A stretch of 64,000 nt of DNA from Streptomyces sp. AM 2-1-1 (GTDB lineage: Bacteria; Actinomycetota; Actinomycetes; Streptomycetales; Streptomycetaceae). The translations under genes and the position numbers were made by a program. Position 1 is the first letter of the stretch. Each line of letters begins with the position of its first letter. Under the pieces are notes generated by a model. The model ran no database searches. It was not told the DNA's origin and was given only the letters and a program-made list of their open reading frames with translations. Below, piece by piece: positions 1 to 9,208 of this stretch. The stretch is from the NCBI RefSeq assembly GCF_029167645.1, contig NZ_CP119147.1, positions 6,342,501 to 6,406,500 of the forward strand, given 5' to 3'.

Positions 1-3000
1 TGCCCCTGGTGGATGAACGCGGCCCAGGCTGCCGGGCGGTCCAGTTCCTGCGCACCGGCCAGTTCCCTCACGAGTTCGTCGCTGAGCGAACCGGGGTTCT
101 CGCGTTCCGGATCGAGCATCCACATCCGGGCCCGGTGGAGGGCGTCCACAGGGCTCAGCCCTTCGACGGCCAGGTAGTGGTGGAAGATCGCCATCATCAG
201 GGCCGCCGCCGAATCCCGCGCCGCCCACCGGGAGCCCACCACGTCCCGCGCCCCGCTCGCCACGAAGGCGGTGGTCAGGGTGAGCGCCTCGTCGTGGTCG
301 CGCCTGCTCAGGTCCGTCTCGCAGGCACTGAGTACGACCAACGGGCCTTCCGGGCAGTCCTGTTCACCGGCGACGCGGTCGAGCAGCCGCGACACGGTCA
401 GCAGCTCGGTGGGTGACCGGCCCTCCTTCCCCGGGTCAGGAGCCAGCCGTAGGGCCGATGCGGTCGGGCTGGTGCCGGCAGAGCCGTGACACGCCACGTG
501 GAGCAGGGACGGCCCCTCGGCGAGGGCCGCGAGGATGTCATCCGGCGTGCCGGTCGCCACGAGTCCGGCGGGAGGCGTGTAGAACGCCCCGTACAGGCGC
601 GCCCGTGGATACAGCGTCTGCTGGAGCCCTGTCACTTCCAGTTCCGCGAACGGTAGGCTCAAGGTGGGATCGGCCACCATGACGGGGGCGGAGGCTGGAG
701 AACGCCGGGCGCGCCGGACCGTGCTCAGGAACTGGCGTCCGGACGCCGCGTAACTGATGATCATGATCTGGCACACCCAGTCCCGGCGGGACCCGGCCGG
801 CAGGCGTGCCGCGTGCCAGGGGACGATGCCGAGGCGCCCGCAGGGCACCAGTACGATCCTCGGCGGTCCGGGGCGGTCCGTGCGTCGGCTCTCGTTCGCG
901 GCGAGCCGTTCCGCGACGCCGGTCAGCACCGGGAGGATGACGGCGTCCGTCGCCCAGTCGCAGAGCTCGGACAGCGCCTCCTCCCAGGCCCGCAACGCTT
1001 CGGGGGCATGGGGCTGCTGCTGGTACGCCGCCGCGGCGTCGAGGTACCGCTCCAGGGTTGCGCTGTTCTCGCCGGACAGCAGGGGCATCGCCCGTACGCC
1101 GGTGCCGATGTCCGGACCCAGTACGACCGCCATGCCCGGCGCGGCGCCCTCGCCCGCGATCAGATAGACGAGCGCGTCCGCGTCGCCCTCGGCCACGCCG
1201 GCCTTGAGTTCGTCGACCGTCGGAGTGCGGAACAGGGATCCGTCCCGTTCGCGATGGCCCAGGGCCCACAGGGCGCGGCGCCGCAGGGAACTGGGAAGCT
1301 CCCTGGGGAGCGCGCCGGCCGCGCCGCCCGACCCCTGCTGCGCCGCTCGCCATTCCCGGGCGAGGTCCTGGTGGCCGCCGGCCTCCAGGAGTTCGGGTAC
1401 GGCCCGTGAGGTGGACGCCGCTTGCAGCACCAGCGCGCGGCCCAGCTCCAGCGCGGCCACCGCCTCCTCCACCCGGCCCTGGGAGGCGGCCCAGACAGCG
1501 GCCCGCATTCCGTACTCGGATCCGGACCGGGCGGTCAGCAGAGCGTCGTGGGAGCCCGACTGCAGGACGACGTCACCGGCGAGTGCCCGCAGCGATTCCA
1601 GCGCGGCGGCCGTCGCCGCGTCCCGGTCAGCCGGGTCCTGAGTGCTCCGGAGGCGCGACCGGTAGCACTCCGCGAGCTGCCACAGGGCGGCGAATGCCAC
1701 GTGCTGCATCCGGCCCTGGCGTACCTCGTCGCGCACGTGCTCCAGGCCGGTGATGGCGGCCGCGAGATCGGTGGGGTCCTCGTTGGTCATGTGACGGACG
1801 GCCGCCGTCATGGCGCGGAGGTACTGGGTACCCGCCGACGAGTCGGCGGGGGACGGCACGGATCCGGGCATGAGGTCGGGCAGACGGTCCGCCACCGCCC
1901 GCGAGGCGCGTATCCCGTCGAGAAGGGCGTCGAGTTGCGCGTCGGGGACCCCGGTCCCTCCGTCGGGCCTGGACGCGAGGGCGGCCTCCTGCTGGGCCAG
2001 GCCGCGGGAGACCGCCTCGCTGTCGCGGGTACGTTCACCGAGCAGTACGAGAGCGGAGCCGTGTACGAGCGTCACGGCGAACCGGGCCGGATCCCCGGCG
2101 GTCATGGAGGCTTCGAGCGCGTCCAGTTCGCCCATCAGCCGACGGAACTCGTCGACGTTCTCACCCTCCTCGGACCGCATCCTGACGAAGAGGTCGACCG
2201 CCCGCGCCATCACGGCGATGTGGGCCACACGTGGATCGTCGGCCGCCCACTGCGCGAAGTGCTCGACGACGGGGCCCGTCTGCCGGAGGGCCTCCGCGTC
2301 GTCGAACCTGCTGCCTCCGAGGGGGCCGGCCGTCTGCAGCACCATGCGCATCAGCGTCTGGATGTCGGAGGCGGCCCCGGCGCCGTCCGCCGGCAGCCGG
2401 TCGAGCTGACCGCCGAGTCGTTCGAGAACCCTGTCCAAGGTCCGGGGATCTCCCGTGCGCAGTGCTTCGGGTAGCCCGATCATGGCGGTGAGCCACGCGT
2501 GGGTGACCGCGGTATCCGTCCGGTCCGCCGCCTCCGCTGCCGGATCCTGGGCGGCGGGCTCCGGCGCGGGTTCGTGGGCGGCGGGCTCCGGCGCGGGTGA
2601 GGCCGTTTCACGGAGAATCGGGGACAGAGTCTCCAGCATCGACCGGAGTTCATCGCTCAGGGGGAAGCCGGGGGGCAGCATCGACAACAGCGCTTCGGGA
2701 TCGGACAGATCCCCCTTCTCCAGGTACGAGAGCAGATCTCGCATCTGGTTCAGCTTCTGGTGCACTTCCGGCGGCAGCGTCGGTATCCGGCCGACCTCGG
2801 CGGCCAGGGCCGCGATCCGGGCCGCCTCGACGGCCGGCTGTCCGGGGAGAGACCCCGCGGAGAGGTCGAGGAGGGACCAGAGGTCCGGAGGGGAGGCCGT
2901 GGCGCCCGGCTGCACATGGGGAGAGACCATCAGCAGGAACATCGCCGCCCACTGCCTGTCGTCGTCCGCCATCCGCTCTCCCGCGGGCCTCGCCGGATCC

Positions 3001-3296
3001 CGTACCTCTTCCAACAGGAGCCGAGCCCGCTCCCGGTCGTCCGCCGTGCCGCGCCCGGAGGCGTGCCGCACGGCGAGCAGACTGCCGAGGACCAGGGTGA
3101 CCTTGCCGAGCAGGAGCCGGTCGTGGTCCAGGAGGGGGCGCAGCCGCAGGAGTTCCGCCACGGAGCCCTCGAACTCCTCTGCGGTGACCGTCTGGTTCTC
3201 GTCGTTGCGCCCGATCAGCCGGGCGGCGCGTCCGGTCGCATCCATGGCCCAGGCCCGAAGCCCCTGGACTCCGCCGCTGTCCTCGTCGCCCGCCAT
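1..3296 (-). CDS. CHAT-domain (caspase-like) protein, 3' end beyond window
   Basis: Predicted caspase-fold cysteine protease with a long helical N-terminal region, probably an effector in a conflict system. The ATG at 3296 opens a frame that stays open to the left edge (about 1098 codons seen). Its start (GGVQGLRAWAMDA) matches the start of the plus-strand CHAT gene at 4218 (GGVRGLRAWAFDA), so the two are paralogues. The C-terminal CHAT domain shows the catalytic pair: His at about residue 937 in HVACHGSAG and Cys at about 992 in LSACETDLS, then GARDVVGSRW. The low-complexity linker, rich in Glu-Pro-Ala, contains an in-frame 27-bp tandem duplication near 2551-2600. No convincing Shine-Dalgarno sequence precedes the ATG. 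The gene is divergent from 3566. By comparison with the paralogue only some 50 residues should be missing. The CHAT call is secure; the substrate is unknown. Confidence 0.88.
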   Translation of the reverse strand, partial: MAGDEDSGGVQGLRAWAMDATGRAARLIGRNDENQTVTAEEFEGSVAELLRLRPLLDHDRLLLGKVTLVLGSLLAVRHASGRGTADDRERARLLLEEVRDPARPAGERMADDDRQWAAMFLLMVSPHVQPGATASPPDLWSLLDLSAGSLPGQPAVEAARIAALAAEVGRIPTLPPEVHQKLNQMRDLLSYLEKGDLSDPEALLSMLPPGFPLSDELRSMLETLSPILRETASPAPEPAAHEPAPEPAAQDPAAEAADRTDTAVTHAWLTAMIGLPEALRTGDPRTLDRVLERLGGQLDRLPADGAGAASDIQTLMRMVLQTAGPLGGSRFDDAEALRQTGPVVEHFAQWAADDPRVAHIAVMARAVDLFVRMRSEEGENVDEFRRLMGELDALEASMTAGDPARFAVTLVHGSALVLLGERTRDSEAVSRGLAQQEAALASRPDGGTGVPDAQLDALLDGIRASRAVADRLPDLMPGSVPSPADSSAGTQYLRAMTAAVRHMTNEDPTDLAAAITGLEHVRDEVRQGRMQHVAFAALWQLAECYRSRLRSTQDPADRDAATAAALESLRALAGDVVLQSGSHDALLTARSGSEYGMRAAVWAASQGRVEEAVAALELGRALVLQAASTSRAVPELLEAGGHQDLAREWRAAQQGSGGAAGALPRELPSSLRRRALWALGHRERDGSLFRTPTVDELKAGVAEGDADALVYLIAGEGAAPGMAVVLGPDIGTGVRAMPLLSGENSATLERYLDAAAAYQQQPHAPEALRAWEEALSELCDWATDAVILPVLTGVAERLAANESRRTDRPGPPRIVLVPCGRLGIVPWHAARLPAGSRRDWVCQIMIISYAASGRQFLSTVRRARRSPASAPVMVADPTLSLPFAELEVTGLQQTLYPRARLYGAFYTPPAGLVATGTPDDILAALAEGPSLLHVACHGSAGTSPTASALRLAPDPGKEGRSPTELLTVSRLLDRVAGEQDCPEGPLVVLSACETDLSRRDHDEALTLTTAFVASGARDVVGSRWAARDSAAALMMAIFHHYLAVEGLSPVDALHRARMWMLDPERENPGSLSDELVRELAGAQELDRPAAWAAFIHQG

Positions 3297-3565
3297 GTTT
3301 TTTGACGCCCCGTCCGTCACGATGAATGCATCCGGCCGATCCCGCGGCCCCATGGACGCAGTGTGGCTCTTCGCACGGCCCATCGCCCCCGACTCCCTCC
3401 GAACGACCTCTTTTCGGCCCGGTTTCGCCCCCGCCCGACCCGTCGCCCCCACGCGGGTGGGCGGCGACGGGTCGAAGGGTGGGCGAGGTCCGGGTGCGGA
3501 CTTCACGCGGGGCGCACCGCGGTGCTTCGCTGTTCCCGCGGGGGAAACCAGGGGGAGGAGGCAGC

Positions 3566-4168
3566 GTGGACATCGGTGTGATGACCGCTCCGCTCGTGGC
3601 GGTCGTCGGTGTCGTCGGCACACTGATGTCCGCGCTGCTGACCCAACGGGCCGCCGACCGGAGCCGGCAGCGCGAGCAGGAACGCACGGAGGGGGCGTGG
3701 GACCGGCGCATCGAGGCGCGAGAGCGGTGGGCGTGCTACGTGGCACTCAACATCTCCGGTCGCCACTATCTGGCCGCTCTCACCGACCAGTTGCACGCAC
3801 TCGGCCATGATGTGGAGCTGCCGAACGTGCGTCAACGGCTCACCGACGCGCGGGACGACCACCGGGAGGCGTACGCGGAGGCACAGCTGATCCTCCCGGA
3901 CCGGGTTCTCGACCATGCCGAGGCCGTGAGTCACGGGCTGGGCATGGTCTACGGCATGGTCCGGCGGCTGGACGACGGCACCCCGGAGACGGCGGACTCC
4001 CCGAGCGCGGCGCACGAGGAGATCCGGGCCCTGTGGGAGCGACTGCGGCAGATGCGCGCGCAGATGAGGGCCGATCTGGCTGCCTCCCGGTCGCAATCCG
4101 GTCGTCGGCGGGGTGGAGCCGAGGAATCCGGGGTGGCACCCGCGACTGATCGGCATAGTGAGGAGTGA
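3566..4168 (+). CDS. Small membrane-anchored protein of unknown function
   Basis: About 200 residues. The GTG at 3566 was chosen because a GGAGG lies 6-7 bases upstream; the frame extends further upstream but reads as non-protein-like. An ATG at 3581 is the alternative start. A single hydrophobic segment (residues about 8-25, APLVAVVGVVGTLMSALL) is followed at once by a long, charged, helical stretch rich in Arg and Glu, so the protein is probably an N-terminally anchored cytoplasmic helical protein. A second charged helix closes the protein. The gene sits between two divergent CHAT genes and ends 49 bases before the plus-strand one, so it may be an accessory membrane component. I recognise no family. 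Confidence 0.7.
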   Translation: MDIGVMTAPLVAVVGVVGTLMSALLTQRAADRSRQREQERTEGAWDRRIEARERWACYVALNISGRHYLAALTDQLHALGHDVELPNVRQRLTDARDDHREAYAEAQLILPDRVLDHAEAVSHGLGMVYGMVRRLDDGTPETADSPSAAHEEIRALWERLRQMRAQMRADLAASRSQSGRRRGGAEESGVAPATDRHSEE

Positions 4169-4217
4169 CCCACGTTCGCTGGGGCTGTGGAGGGCCGCTG
4201 GGCCCGGAGAGGCGGGG

Positions 4218-7200
4218 ATGCCGGTGAACCGGGAGGAGAGCGGCGGTGTCCGGGGCCTGCGTGCCTGGGCCTTCGACGCCGGCGAGCGGGTGAAGCGTCA
4301 GCTCCCGGGCATGGGAGGTGGCGCGCTGCCGCCCGGGGCCCAAGGCGCCGTAGTGGCCGAACTCGAACAGCTCGCGGGGCTGCTGGACCATGACGACAGC
4401 CTGCGGGGCGCGGTGACCGTCTGGCTGGCGGGAGCGCTGGCCCTGCGGCACGCGGACGGGGACGCGGGCCGGGCCGAAGGGCTGTTGAGGGAGGTGAGGG
4501 ACCGGGCGACGCCGCTGGGAGCGGTGTTGGGCGAGGAGGACCGGCGGTGGGCCGCACTGTTCCTGATGGGCCTTCTCTCTCCGGTCCAGCCACAACCAGG
4601 GGCGTTCGGTTCGGCGCCCGACCTCTCCGGCTGTCTCGAGCGGATCAGTCGGGCGGGCCCCGCCGCAATGATCGCCACGGCCACGGAGATCGGCGCGCTG
4701 ATGACCGAAGTGGTGGAACTGCCCCTGCCGTCGGAGACGATCGGCTCATTGCGTCAGGCACAGGCGCTCTTCACGTCTCCCTCCGCGCAAGGGCTCTCCG
4801 ATCTGGTGAAGGGCATGATGCCTCCGGGGGCGGAGGGTTCCCCCTTCGAAGCCCAGGTGCAACGGATGATGGAGCGGATGCTCAGCGCCATGGCAGCAGG
4901 GGGCCGGAGCCCGGGAGCGTCAGCGCAGGACCAGGACCAGGACCAGGACCAGGACCAGGACCAGGGCCCGGGCCAGGGCCAGGGCCCGGCAGCGTCGGCG
5001 CAGCCGCCACCGCGGTCACGGCCAGAGCCACGGGCACCGGCGCAACCGCAGCCCGGTGTGCGTCCGGACCCGGAGCCGGGGCCCGGACGACCGCGCCTCC
5101 CGGGATTCCCGTTCACCCCGGAGGAGTTCCGGAACTCGGTCGCCGTCCTGGACGCCGTCCACGGAGTGACCGGCGGGCTTGATCCGGTCCTGCGCAGCGG
5201 GAAAGCCGCGGAGCTCAACGCCTTACTCGCAAGGCTCCGTTCGGCGCAGGACCTGGCGGTGCCGGGCACGTGGGACACAGCGCCGGGCCTGGAATCGATC
5301 AGGGCACTCCTCCTCGGACTGAGTCCCGCCGTGGGTGGCACCCACCAGGACCAGTCGACGGGCCGTGCCCATCTGGACAAGGTCGTCCGACACCTGGAGG
5401 GCCTTGGCGAATCGCTGCCACCGGAGATGGGCGACCCGGCTGTTCTGGCCGCGGCGATACGGATCGGCTCCGGTGCGAGGGAGGCCGGCGAGACCGGGGA
5501 CGGCTCGGCGCTGGGCGGACTCCTGAAGGAGGCCGAGGCGCTGGCGGCCGCTGTTCCCGAGGACGACCCGCTCAGGTTCGCGGTCGACGGTGCGCTCGGC
5601 GGGGTTCTCGGCGCGCTCGGTGTCGTGACCCATGACAGGGAGACGCTGCTGCGGGCCCTTCCCCACATCGAGCGGGGGACCGTCCGCCTCCAGGAGAGCG
5701 CCGCGCCGTTCGCCGGTGCCGTGCCCGTGCCGTCGGTGGGGAGCATCGAGATGCTCCGGGCGGCTCTCAGCGGCGACAAGGACGTTCCGGTACCCGATCT
5801 CCCTCCTCCCGCGCCGGACGCCTCGATGGAGGAGCGTTACAGCTACGCGCTTTCCCTGGGCATGCGTTTCGACCACACCGGCGATCCAGTGGTACTGGAC
5901 GCCTGTATCGAGGAGTTCGAACGGCTTCGAGCCGGCATCCGGGACGGCATGGGACCGCGGTTCGCCGCGGACGCGCTGTGGCACCTGACCGAGATGTACC
6001 ACCTGCGCCGCCTTCGCACCAGCGACGTGCCCGACCGGGCGGCGGAGACGCGCACGGTGGAAGCCGCCGAGGAGGCGCTCGCCTCGCTCGCGGCCGACGT
6101 CCTTCTCCAGACAGGGGCCGAACACGGGCTGCTGGCCGCCCGTACCGGGGCGAGAAGAGGCGTCAGGGCCGCCCGGATGGCTGCGTCGTACGGCATGCTG
6201 CACGAGGCGGTGGCCGCCCTGGAGGTCGGCAGGGCCCTGGTTCTGCAGGCTGCCTCCACCTCGTCGGCCGTGCCCGACCTGCTGGAGGCAGCCGGACGCC
6301 ACGACCTCGCCGAGGCATGGCGGACGGCCGGCCGGAGCAGCGGCGCCGACGACGGGGCAGAGGTGCCCGGGCTGCTGTCGAGCACGCTGCGGCGCGAAGC
6401 CCTCGACGTCCTGGGCCACCGCCGGGGAGTCCTCCTGAACACGCCCACGGTGAGCGAGCTCGCGGACGGGCTCGCCGAGGCGGGTGCGGACGTACTCCTC
6501 TATCTGGTGGCCGGTGACAGGGAGGGCCCGGGCCTGGTGATCCTGGTGGGACCGGAAGCCGGAGTCGGGGCTGGAGCCCTGCACGACCTCCTCGACGTCG
6601 AGGAGGGGCCTCTTTCCCGGTACGTCGAGGCGGCGGCGGCACGCGATCGCAGCCGGACCGGGGCCGCCGCGCAGGCGTGGGAGGCGGCCTTGGAGGAGTT
6701 GTGCGACTGGGCGGCGCAGGAGCTGGGTCCGGTCCTGAACGGCGTCGAGGAGCGCCTGGCGAGGACGGGCGCTGGGCGGAAGGGCCGACCGCTCCGCGTC
6801 GTACTGGTGCCTTGCGGGCGCCTGGGGATCGTCCCGTGGCACGCCGCGAGGCTCCCGGCCGAAGCGGCTCACGACCGGCTCTGCCAGGCCGCGGTCGTCA
6901 GCTACGCTGCATCGGCCGGCCAGTTCCTGCGGGCGGCACGCCGCGCGAGGCGGCATCCGGCCGCCGTCCCCGTACTGCTGGCCGATCCGTCGATGACTCT
7001 GTCGTACGCCGATACGGAGGTCACCGCTCTGCGGGACGCCTTCTACCCGGATGCCCGGCTGTGCGGCGCGCTCTACGACGAGAAGGTGCCACCGGGAACA
7101 CCCGACGCGGTCCTGGGGTTCCTCGGCGACGGCATCTCGCTGCTGCACATCGTCTCGCACGGGGAGGCGGGCACCCGCCCCACGGTCTCGGCCCTGCATC

Positions 7201-7670
7201 TCGTGGCCGAGGACAGGTGCACGCCGGCCCCACTGACGGTGGCCCGGCTGCTCGACCACGAGAAGCGACAGGACCACACCGACGGTCCGCTGGTCGTACT
7301 GAGCGCCTGTCAGACCGACCTGAGCGCACGGGATCACGACGAGGCGCTGACTCTCACCACGGCGTTCCTCGCCGCGGGGGCGCGGGACGTCGTGGGATCG
7401 CGCTGGCTGGCCCAGGACAGCGCTTCGGCGCTCCTGATGGCCGTTTTCCACCATTACCTGACCGTGGACGGGCTCAGCCCCGTCGACGCTTTGCGAGCGG
7501 CCCAGTTGTGGATGCTCGACCCCCTGCGCGAGAACCCCGGATCCCTCCAGGGCGACCTGCTCCGGGAGATGGAACAGCCGGGACTGGAACGGACCGCGTT
7601 CTGGGCCGCCTTCACCCATCAGGGACATCCAGGCCCGGACACGGCGAACCGAGGAGAGGGAATCGTATGA
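4218..7670 (+). CDS. CHAT-domain (caspase-like) protein with helical/TPR-like N-terminal region
   Basis: About 1150 residues. ATG 4218 is chosen because GGAGAGG lies just upstream and the paralogue at 3296 starts at the same point of the alignment. Residues about 1-230 are helical. A low-complexity (Asp-Gln)n then Gly-Pro-Gln tract follows (residues about 237-258), then long helical repeats resembling degenerate TPRs. The C-terminal 300 residues form the CHAT domain, with His981 in IVSHGEAG and Cys1031 in LSACQTDLS, and the hallmark GARDVVGSRW downstream. CHAT proteins are caspase-like proteases that cut partner proteins after a trigger. The stop overlaps the next start (ATGA), so translation is probably coupled to the antitoxin-like gene. 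The target is not evident; the following proteins are candidates by position only. Confidence 0.92.
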   Translation: MPVNREESGGVRGLRAWAFDAGERVKRQLPGMGGGALPPGAQGAVVAELEQLAGLLDHDDSLRGAVTVWLAGALALRHADGDAGRAEGLLREVRDRATPLGAVLGEEDRRWAALFLMGLLSPVQPQPGAFGSAPDLSGCLERISRAGPAAMIATATEIGALMTEVVELPLPSETIGSLRQAQALFTSPSAQGLSDLVKGMMPPGAEGSPFEAQVQRMMERMLSAMAAGGRSPGASAQDQDQDQDQDQDQGPGQGQGPAASAQPPPRSRPEPRAPAQPQPGVRPDPEPGPGRPRLPGFPFTPEEFRNSVAVLDAVHGVTGGLDPVLRSGKAAELNALLARLRSAQDLAVPGTWDTAPGLESIRALLLGLSPAVGGTHQDQSTGRAHLDKVVRHLEGLGESLPPEMGDPAVLAAAIRIGSGAREAGETGDGSALGGLLKEAEALAAAVPEDDPLRFAVDGALGGVLGALGVVTHDRETLLRALPHIERGTVRLQESAAPFAGAVPVPSVGSIEMLRAALSGDKDVPVPDLPPPAPDASMEERYSYALSLGMRFDHTGDPVVLDACIEEFERLRAGIRDGMGPRFAADALWHLTEMYHLRRLRTSDVPDRAAETRTVEAAEEALASLAADVLLQTGAEHGLLAARTGARRGVRAARMAASYGMLHEAVAALEVGRALVLQAASTSSAVPDLLEAAGRHDLAEAWRTAGRSSGADDGAEVPGLLSSTLRREALDVLGHRRGVLLNTPTVSELADGLAEAGADVLLYLVAGDREGPGLVILVGPEAGVGAGALHDLLDVEEGPLSRYVEAAAARDRSRTGAAAQAWEAALEELCDWAAQELGPVLNGVEERLARTGAGRKGRPLRVVLVPCGRLGIVPWHAARLPAEAAHDRLCQAAVVSYAASAGQFLRAARRARRHPAAVPVLLADPSMTLSYADTEVTALRDAFYPDARLCGALYDEKVPPGTPDAVLGFLGDGISLLHIVSHGEAGTRPTVSALHLVAEDRCTPAPLTVARLLDHEKRQDHTDGPLVVLSACQTDLSARDHDEALTLTTAFLAAGARDVVGSRWLAQDSASALLMAVFHHYLTVDGLSPVDALRAAQLWMLDPLRENPGSLQGDLLREMEQPGLERTAFWAAFTHQGHPGPDTANRGEGIV

Positions 7671-8449
7671 ACGAGGACGGCCGCGGGCCATCGGCGGAGC
7701 CGCTGCTCGCCCTGATAGGGGAGCACCGGGATTCCATCCGCGCGGCGTTGGGGGACACCCAGTACGCCCTGCTGCTCGCCCGTCTCGGCGAGCTCGCCGA
7801 GGCACCACCGGATGAGACCATGGCGGTCCGCAGGGGTATCCGGGGCGTCGAACTGGCCTTGCGTCCACTGCCGTTCACGCATCCGTTGCGCTCCGCGCTG
7901 GACAGGGTGCGGCTGGTCGCAGCACCTCCCGGGCCGGAGACCGTGTCGGAGGCGCTGCGGCTGGTCAACCTGTTCACGCACCCGGAACCCGAACCGGACC
8001 CGGAACCCGAACCGGACCCGGGACCCGCACCGGGCCCGGAGCTTGATCCGGATCCGGTCCCAGCACCCGGTCCGCTACCGCGTGCGGCATCAGAGTCGGT
8101 CTTCGCCCGGGGGCAAGCGCCCGATCCGCTGCTCGGGGAACCGGCCCTCTCGGCGGCCGAGGTGAGAGCCCGTTGCGGCGGTGCGCCACCACCCGAACTG
8201 ATCAGACTGCTGGACCCGCCGAACGGCGACCGCTACCCGGAGTTCCAGTTCCCCCGGGGCAGCGGCACCCCCCACGAGGTCGTGCTCACGGTCAACCGGC
8301 TGCTTCTGGCGGACGTCGATCCCCGCGGCGCCGCGTCGTGGTGGCTGGGCAGCAACACCTGGCTCGGTGGGTCGCCCGCGTCTCTCCTGGGACGGCTGCC
8401 CGACCAGGAGCTCGTGGGGGCGGCCGTCGCCCTCGTGGAGGGAGAGTGA
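7667..8449 (+). CDS. MbcA/ParS/Xre-type antitoxin-like protein
   Basis: 260 residues; the ATG overlaps the CHAT stop by 4 bases. The N-terminal 100 residues are helical. A Pro-Glu-Asp repeat linker (EPEPDPEPEPDPGP, near residues 106-120) joins them to a C-terminal domain of about 80 residues. That domain has the pattern of the toxin-binding domain of MbcA/ParS/Xre antitoxins: FQFPRG, VNRLL, DPRGAASWWLGSN, then LGGSPASLLG. This domain normally blocks the active site of a RES-domain toxin, and the very next gene (8452, two bases downstream) encodes a RES protein, in the usual antitoxin-toxin order. The usual N-terminal Xre DNA-binding HTH is not evident, so autoregulation is uncertain. The call rests on motif resemblance plus context. 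Confidence 0.72.
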   Translation: MNEDGRGPSAEPLLALIGEHRDSIRAALGDTQYALLLARLGELAEAPPDETMAVRRGIRGVELALRPLPFTHPLRSALDRVRLVAAPPGPETVSEALRLVNLFTHPEPEPDPEPEPDPGPAPGPELDPDPVPAPGPLPRAASESVFARGQAPDPLLGEPALSAAEVRARCGGAPPPELIRLLDPPNGDRYPEFQFPRGSGTPHEVVLTVNRLLLADVDPRGAASWWLGSNTWLGGSPASLLGRLPDQELVGAAVALVEGE

Positions 8450-8451
8450 CG

Positions 8452-9135
8452 ATGACTTATTCCGCGCCCCTGATCAGGTTCTTCCCCATGGCCCAGGGTG
8501 AACTGCACCCCAACCACAAGGTGATTCCGGCAGGCACGGAGCTGTGGCGGGTGCACAAGTCCAAGTACGGACCCGGTCAGTTCAATCCGACTCTCGCGGA
8601 CCTGCACTTCGGGGGAGGCCGCTTCGACGGCACCCTGCTGGACCCCTACCACAGCCTGTACGTGGCCGACAACGCGCTGACGGCGCTCGCGGAGAGCGTG
8701 CTGCGCTCCGTCCCCTGGAACGGGGAGAGGCGGGTGATCCCCTACGCCACCGTGCACGGCAGGTCGCTGAGCGTGCTGCGCACCACGTGCGAGCTGCGGG
8801 TGGTCTCGCTCATCAAGGAGGTGGATCTGGCCGCGGTCCGCCGGACCGCCGACCTCCTGGACGACGAGAGGAGTTACGCGAAGGCGCGGCGCTGGTCGAG
8901 CGAGATCCGCGCTCACGCGCCGGACGCCGTGGGGCTGGTGTGGCAATCCCGCCGTAACCGGCCCGAGGACGCCATCGTGCTCTTCCACGACCGCTTCGAC
9001 GACTGCCACTGCAAGGCTCTGGAGGTGCTGGAGGGTCAGGGCATCACGGACCTCGGCTCCCCGGCCGGCCTCAAGGAGGTGAACCGGTTCCTGGATCCGT
9101 TGTGGGCGGAAGTGTCGCAGCCCGAAGGGTGGTGA
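8452..9135 (+). CDS. RES-domain protein, predicted NAD+-degrading toxin
   Basis: 227 residues; the ATG is 2 bases after the antitoxin-like stop. The RES signature is visible: Arg in ELWRVH, the glycine-rich GGGRFDGT, LYVADN, and Glu in TALAESVL, with a serine-containing segment later. RES toxins such as MbcT and ParT act on NAD+ or ADP-ribosylate targets; MbcT is an NAD+ phosphorylase that yields ADP-ribose-1''-phosphate and nicotinamide. The N-terminal PLIRFFPMAQGELHP extension is longer than in minimal toxins. Its placement behind an MbcA-like gene, and before a macro-domain gene, supports an NAD+-linked role. Whether it is a toxin held in check by the upstream gene or activated by CHAT cleavage is inference. 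Confidence 0.85.
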   Translation: MTYSAPLIRFFPMAQGELHPNHKVIPAGTELWRVHKSKYGPGQFNPTLADLHFGGGRFDGTLLDPYHSLYVADNALTALAESVLRSVPWNGERRVIPYATVHGRSLSVLRTTCELRVVSLIKEVDLAAVRRTADLLDDERSYAKARRWSSEIRAHAPDAVGLVWQSRRNRPEDAIVLFHDRFDDCHCKALEVLEGQGITDLGSPAGLKEVNRFLDPLWAEVSQPEGW

Positions 9136-9208
9136 GGCGTGGCCGGTCATCGTCCCGGGCGCCCGGACGCTGCTTGTCAGCCCGGGAAGGTGGTGCCAAC
9201 GTGAGCGC

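Noticed and set aside
4918..4990. Possible CRISPR-like repeat
   Set aside because: It is a simple in-frame hexanucleotide repeat inside a coding gene, without spacers.
5223..7868. Long open minus-strand frame opposite the plus-strand CHAT gene
   Set aside because: Arbitrary composition and no domain; the CHAT motifs lie on the plus strand.
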